Shown here: piece by piece, positions 58,370 through 64,000 of the stretch
Layout of the letters: every line of letters starts with the position of its first letter
Numbering within the stretch: position 1 is the first letter of the stretch
From: Liolophura sinensis
Lineage: Eukaryota > Mollusca > Polyplacophora > Chitonida > Chitonidae
Assembly: GCF_032854445.1 (NCBI RefSeq)
Contig: NC_088295.1
Coordinates: forward strand, 93,675,805-93,739,804
DNA: 64,000 bases
Reading direction: 5' to 3'
Made by a program: the position numbers and the translations under genes
Notes under the pieces: generated by a model
Told to the model about the DNA's origin: nothing
The model's database searches: none
Seen by the model: only the letters and a program-made list of their open reading frames with translations

Positions 58370-61300
58370 AAACCTTGTCACTCTTCCATTATGATAGAAA
58401 ACCTTGTTTCACCTCATCGTTATAGAAAATTGTGTTGCACCTGGTCACTCTTCATTGTGATAGAAAACCTTGTCACTCTTCACTGTGATAGAAAACCTTG
58501 TTGCACCTCATCCTTATAGAAAACCGTGTCGCACCTGGTTGTTATAGAAAACGTTGTCGCACTTTACTGTTATAGAAAACCTTGTCACACTTCTTCATTA
58601 TGATAGAAAACCCTGTCGCACCTCATCGTTACAGAAAACCATGTCGCACCTCCTTGTGATAGAAAATGTTGTCGCACTTCACTGTGATAGAAAACCTTGT
58701 CACTCTTCACTGTGACAGAAAACCTTGTCGCACTTCACTGTCATAGAAAAACTTGCCACTCTTCATTATGATCGAAAACCTTGTCGCACCTCATCGTTAT
58801 AGAAAACCGTGTCGCACCTGGTTGCTATAGAAAACGTTGTCCCACTTTACTGTGATAGAAAACCTTGTCACTCTTCATTATGACAGAAAACCTTGTCACA
58901 CCTCATCGTTACAGAAAACCGTGCTGCGCCTCCTAGCGATAGAAAACCTTGTCACACTTCATAGTCATAGAAAAACCTTGTCACTCTACACTGTGATAGA
59001 AAACCTTGTCACACCTCATCGTTACAGAAAACCATCTCGCACCTCCTTGAGATACAAAACCTTGTCTCACTTCATAGTCATAGAAAAACCTTGTCACTCT
59101 ACACTGTGATAGAAAACCTTGTCGCACCTCATCGTTACAGAAAACTGTGTCGCACCTGGTTGTTATAGAAAACGTTGTTGCACTTCACTGTGATAGAAAA
59201 ACTTGTCACTCTTCATTATGATAGAAAACCTTATTGCACCTCATCATTATAGAAAACCGTGTCGCACCTGGTTGTTATAGAAAACGTTGTCGCACTTCAC
59301 TGTGACAGAAAAACTTGTCACTTTTCATTATGATAGAAAACCTTGTCCCACCTCATCGTTATAGAAAACCCTGTCGCACCTCCTTGTGATAGAAAACCTT
59401 GTTACACTTCATAGTCATAAAAAAACCTTGTCAATCTACATTATGATAGAAAACCTTGTCACACCTCATCGTTACCGGAAACCGTGTTGCACCTGGTTGT
59501 AATAGAAAACGTCGCACTTCACTGTCATAGAAAACCTTGTCACTCTTCATTATGATAGAAAACCTTGTTGCACCTCATCGTTATAAAAACTGTGTCACAC
59601 CTGGTTGTTATCGAAAACGTTGTCACACTTCACTGTGATAGAAAACCTTGTCACTCTTCACTGTGATAGAAAACCTTGTCACACCTCATCGTTACAGAAA
59701 ACTGTGTCGCACCTGATTGTTATAGAAAACGTTGTCACACTTCACTGTGATAGAAAACCTTGTCACTCTTCACTGTAACAGAAAACCTTATCGCACCTCA
59801 TCGTTACAGAAAACTGTGTCGCACCTGGTTGTTATAGAAAACGTTGTTGCACTTCACTGTGATAGAAAAACTTGTCACTCTTCATTATGATAGAAAACCT
59901 TGTCGCACCTCATCATTACAGAAAACCGTGTTGCACCTCCTTGTGACAGAAAACCTTGTCACACTTCATAGTCATTAAAAAACCTTGTCACTCTACATTG
60001 TGATAGAAAACCTTGTCACACCTCATCGTTACAGAAAACCATATCACACCTCCTTGAGATACAAAACCTTGTATGACTTCATAGTCATAGAAAAACCTTG
60101 TCATTCTACACTGTGATAGAAAACCTTGTCGCACCTCATCATTACAGAAAACTGTGTCGCACCTGGTTGGTATAGAAAATGTCGCACTTCACTGTGATAG
60201 AAAAACTTGTCACTCTTCATTATGACAGAAAACCCTGTCGCACCTCATCGTTACAGAAAACCATGTCGCACCTCCTTGTGATAGAAAACGTTGTCGCACT
60301 TCACTGTGATAGAAAACCTTGTCACTCTTCACTGTGACAGAAAACCTTGTCGCACTTCACTGTCATAGAAAAACTTGCCACTCTTCATTATGATCGAAAA
60401 CCTTGTCGCACCTCATCGTTATAGAAAACCGTGTCGCACCTGGTTGCTATAGAAAACGTTGTCGCACTTTACTGTTATAGAAAACCTTGTCACACTTCTT
60501 CATTATGATAGAAAACCCTGTCGCACCTCATCGTTACAGAAAACCATGTCGCACCTCCTTGTGATAGAAAACGTTGTCGCACTTCACTGTGATAGAAAAC
60601 CTTGTCACTCTTCACTGTGACAGAAAACCTTGTCGCACTTCACTGTCATAGAAAAACTTGCCACTCTTCATTATGATCGAAAACCTTGTCGCACCTCATC
60701 GTTATAGAAAACCGTGTCGCACCTGGTTGCTATAGAAAACGTTGTCCCACTTTACTGTGATAGAAAACCTTGTCACTCTTCATTATGACAGAAAACCTTG
60801 TCACACCTCATCGTTACAGAAAACCGTGCTGCGCCTCCTAGCGATAGAAAACCTTGTCACACTTCATAGTCATAGAAAAACCTTGTCACTCTACACTGTG
60901 ATAGAAAACCTTGTCACACCTCATCGTTACAGAAAACCATCTCGCACCTCCTTGAGATACAAAACCTTGTCTCACTTCATAGTCATAGAAAAACCTTGTC
61001 ACTCTACACTGTGATAGAAAACCTTGTCGCACCTCATCGTTACAGAAAACTGTGTCGCACCTGGTTGTTATAGAAAACGTTGTTGCACTTCACTGTGATA
61101 GAAAAACTTGTCACTCTTCATTATGATAGAAAACCTTATTGCACCTCATCATTATAGAAAACCGTGTCGCACCTGGTTGTTATAGAAAACGTTGTCGCAC
61201 TTCACTGTGACAGAAAAACTTGTCACTTTTCATTATGATAGAAAACCTTGTCCCACCTCATCGTTATAGAAAACCCTGTCGCACCTCCTTGTGATAGAAA

Positions 61301-64000
61301 ACCTTGTTACACTTCATAGTCATAAAAAAACCTTGTCAATCTACATTATGATAGAAAACCTTGTCACACCTCATCGTTACCGGAAACCGTGTTGCACCTG
61401 GTTGTAATAGAAAACGTCGCACTTCACTGTCATAGAAAACCTTGTCACTCTTCATTATGATAGAAAACCTTGTTGCACCTCATCGTTATAAAAACTGTGT
61501 CACACCTGGTTGTTATCGAAAACGTTGTCACACTTCACTGTGATAGAAAACCTTGTCACTCTTCACTGTGATAGAAAACCTTGTCACACCTCATCGTTAC
61601 AGAAAACTGTGTCGCACCTGATTGTTATAGAAAACGTTGTCACACTTCACTGTGATAGAAAACCTTGTCACTCTTCACTGTAACAGAAAACCTTATCGCA
61701 CCTCATCGTTACAGAAAACTGTGTCGCACCTGGTTGTTATAGAAAACGTTGTTGCACTTCACTGTGATAGAAAAACTTGTCACTCTTCATTATGATAGAA
61801 AACCTTGTCGCACCTCATCATTACAGAAAACCGTGTTGCACCTCCTTGTGACAGAAAACCTTGTCACACTTCATAGTCATTAAAAAACCTTGTCACTCTA
61901 CATTGTGATAGAAAACCTTGTCACACCTCATCGTTACAGAAAACCATATCACACCTCCTTGAGATACAAAACCTTGTATGACTTCATAGTCATAGAAAAA
62001 CCTTGTCATTCTACACTGTGATAGAAAACCTTGTCGCACCTCATCATTACAGAAAACTGTGTCGCACCTGGTTGGTATAGAAAATGTCGCACTTCACTGT
62101 GATAGAAAAACTTGTCACTCTTCATTATGACAGAAAACCCTGTCGCACCTCATCGTTACAGAAAACCATGTCGCACCTCCTTGTGATAGAAAACGTTGTC
62201 GCACTTCACTGTGATAGAAAACCTTGTCACTCTTCACTGTGACAGAAAACCTTGTCGCACTTCACTGTCATAGAAAAACTTGCCACTCTTCATTATGATC
62301 GAAAACCTTGTCGCACCTCATCGTTATAGAAAACCGTGTCGCACCTGGTTGCTATAGAAAACGTTGTCGCACTTTACTGTTATAGAAAACCTTGTCACAC
62401 TTCTTCATTATGATAGAAAACCCTGTCGCACCTCATCGTTACAGAAAACCATGTCGCACCTCCTTGTGATAGAAAACGTTGTCGCACTTCACTGTGATAG
62501 AAAACCTTGTCACTCTTCACTGTGACAGAAAACCTTGTCGCACTTCACTGTCATAGAAAAACTTGCCACTCTTCATTATGATCGAAAACCTTGTCGCACC
62601 TCATCGTTATAGAAAACTGTGTCGCACCTGGTTGCTATAGAAAACGTTGTCCCACTTTACTGTGATAGAAAACCTTGTCACTCTTCATTATGACAGAAAA
62701 CCTTGTCACACCTCATCGTTACAGAAAACCGTGCTGCGCCTCCTAGCGATAGAAAACCTTGTCACACTTCATAGTCATAGAAAAACCTTGTCACTCTACA
62801 CTGTGATAGAAAACCTTGTCACACCTCATCGTTACAGAAAACCATCTCGCACCTCCTTGAGATACAAAACCTTGTCTCACTTCATAGTCATAGAAAAACC
62901 TTGTCACTCTACACTGTGATAGAAAACCTTGTCGCACCTCATCGTTACAGAAAACTGTGTCGCACCTGGTTGTTATAGAAAACGTTGTTGCACTTCACTG
63001 TGATAGAAAAACTTGTCACTCTTCATTATGATAGAAAACCTTATTGCACCTCATCATTATAGAAAACCGTGTCGCACCTGGTTGTTATAGAAAACGTTGT
63101 CGCACTTCACTGTGACAGAAAAACTTGTCACTTTTCATTATGATAGAAAACCTTGTCCCACCTCATCGTTATAGAAAACCCTGTCGCACCTCCTTGTGAT
63201 AGAAAACCTTGTTACACTTCATAGTCATAAAAAAACCTTGTCAATCTACATTATGACAGAAAACCTTGTCACACCTCATCGTTACCGGAAACCGTGTTGC
63301 ACCTGGTTGTAATAGAAAACGTCGCACTTCACTGTCATAGAAAACCTTGTCACTCTTCATTATGATAGAAAACCTTGTTGCACCTCATCGTTATAAAAAC
63401 TGTGTCACACCTGGTTGTTATCGAAAACGTTGTCACACTTCACTGTGATAGAAAACCTTGTCACTCTTCACTGTGATAGAAAACCTTGTCACACCTCATC
63501 GTTACAGAAAACTGTGTCGCACCTGATTGTTATAGAAAACGTTGTCACACTTCACTGTGATAGAAAACCTTGTCACTCTTCACTGTAACAGAAAACCTTA
63601 TCGCACCTCATCGTTACAGAAAACTGTGTCGCACCTGGTTGTTATAGAAAACGTTGTTGCACTTCACTGTGATAGAAAAACTTGTCACTCTTCATTATGA
63701 TAGAAAACCTTGTCGCACCTCATCATTACAGAAAACCGTGTTGCACCTCCTTGTGACAGAAAACCTTGTCACACTTCATAGTCATTAAAAAACCTTGTCA
63801 CTCTACATTGTGATAGAAAACCTTGTCACACCTCATCGTTACAGAAAACCATATCACACCTCCTTGAGATACAAAACCTTGTATGACTTCATAGTCATAG
63901 AAAAACCTTGTCATTCTACACTGTGATAGAAAACCTTGTCGCACCTCATCATTACAGAAAACTGTGTCGCACCTGGTTGGTATAGAAAATGTCGCACTTC
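58370..64000. repeat. Satellite array with 1,905-bp higher-order repeat, continuing past the window
   Basis: Basic units of about 28-45 bases carry GATAGAAAACCTTGTCACTC or variants such as CATCGTTACAGAAAACC. From about 58500 the order of variants repeats exactly every 1,905 bases: an identical 90-codon open frame starts at 58837, 60742 and 62647. Copies differ by only a few bases (for example near 60704 and 62608). Inside the unit a block of about 295 bases is itself repeated (about 60235 and 60530). The left end (58370-58500) is more diverged. The open frames are by-products of the repeat. Confidence 0.95.

Noticed and set aside
58837-62919. Three identical 90-codon open frames
   Set aside because: Same position in each 1,905-bp satellite unit; the peptide only mirrors the short repeats.

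Overview
The window looks like nuclear DNA of a lophotrochozoan, most likely a mollusc. The genes have many short exons with GT-AG introns. There are about a dozen copies of a tRNA-derived SINE of a type I associate with mollusc and brachiopod genomes. A second short retroposon ends in the CTCACTCACTCA tail seen in mollusc DNA. No prokaryotic feature is present. Species was not determined. Layout: four host genes can be traced exon by exon. (1) On +, 234-11394, the 3' part of an immunoglobulin/fibronectin-III protein that starts left of the window. (2) On -, 25659-12375, a complete polypeptide N-acetylgalactosaminyltransferase (11 coding exons, 578 aa, signal anchor + GT27 catalytic domain + ricin-B lectin domain). 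Genes 1 and 2 converge tail to tail. (3) On -, 45048-28447, a complete EI24 homologue (9 coding exons, about 339 aa, ER membrane protein of the autophagy pathway), with one apparent single-base frame slip in its first coding exon. (4) On +, 47612-54455, ribosomal protein eS25 (RPS25; 4 exons, 118 aa). EI24 and RPS25 are head to head and probably share a compact promoter region. The rest is intron and intergenic DNA, unusually rich in tandem repeats: by my rough count minisatellites of 28-102 bp period cover about a third of the window. From 58.37 kb to the right edge there is one array of diverged short repeats organised into a higher-order repeat of 1,905 bp. Mobile DNA includes SINEs with visible target-site duplications, a small palindromic MITE-like element, a Tc1-like transposon with inverted repeats of about 230 bp inside RPS25 intron 3 (carrying two nested SINEs), and a broken Ty3/Gypsy-like fossil next to a TatD-nuclease-like fragment inside an EI24 intron. 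The most striking observation is that some arrays contain pieces of neighbouring coding exons. The array upstream of EI24 exon 5 and the one upstream of an Ig exon each repeat the 3' splice site plus the first part of the exon, so 6-8 decoy acceptors precede the true exon. A third array, upstream of EI24 exon 4, repeats a 20-bp block identical to coding sequence of that exon. This suggests that exon borders seed minisatellites in this genome and that splicing must choose the last copy.
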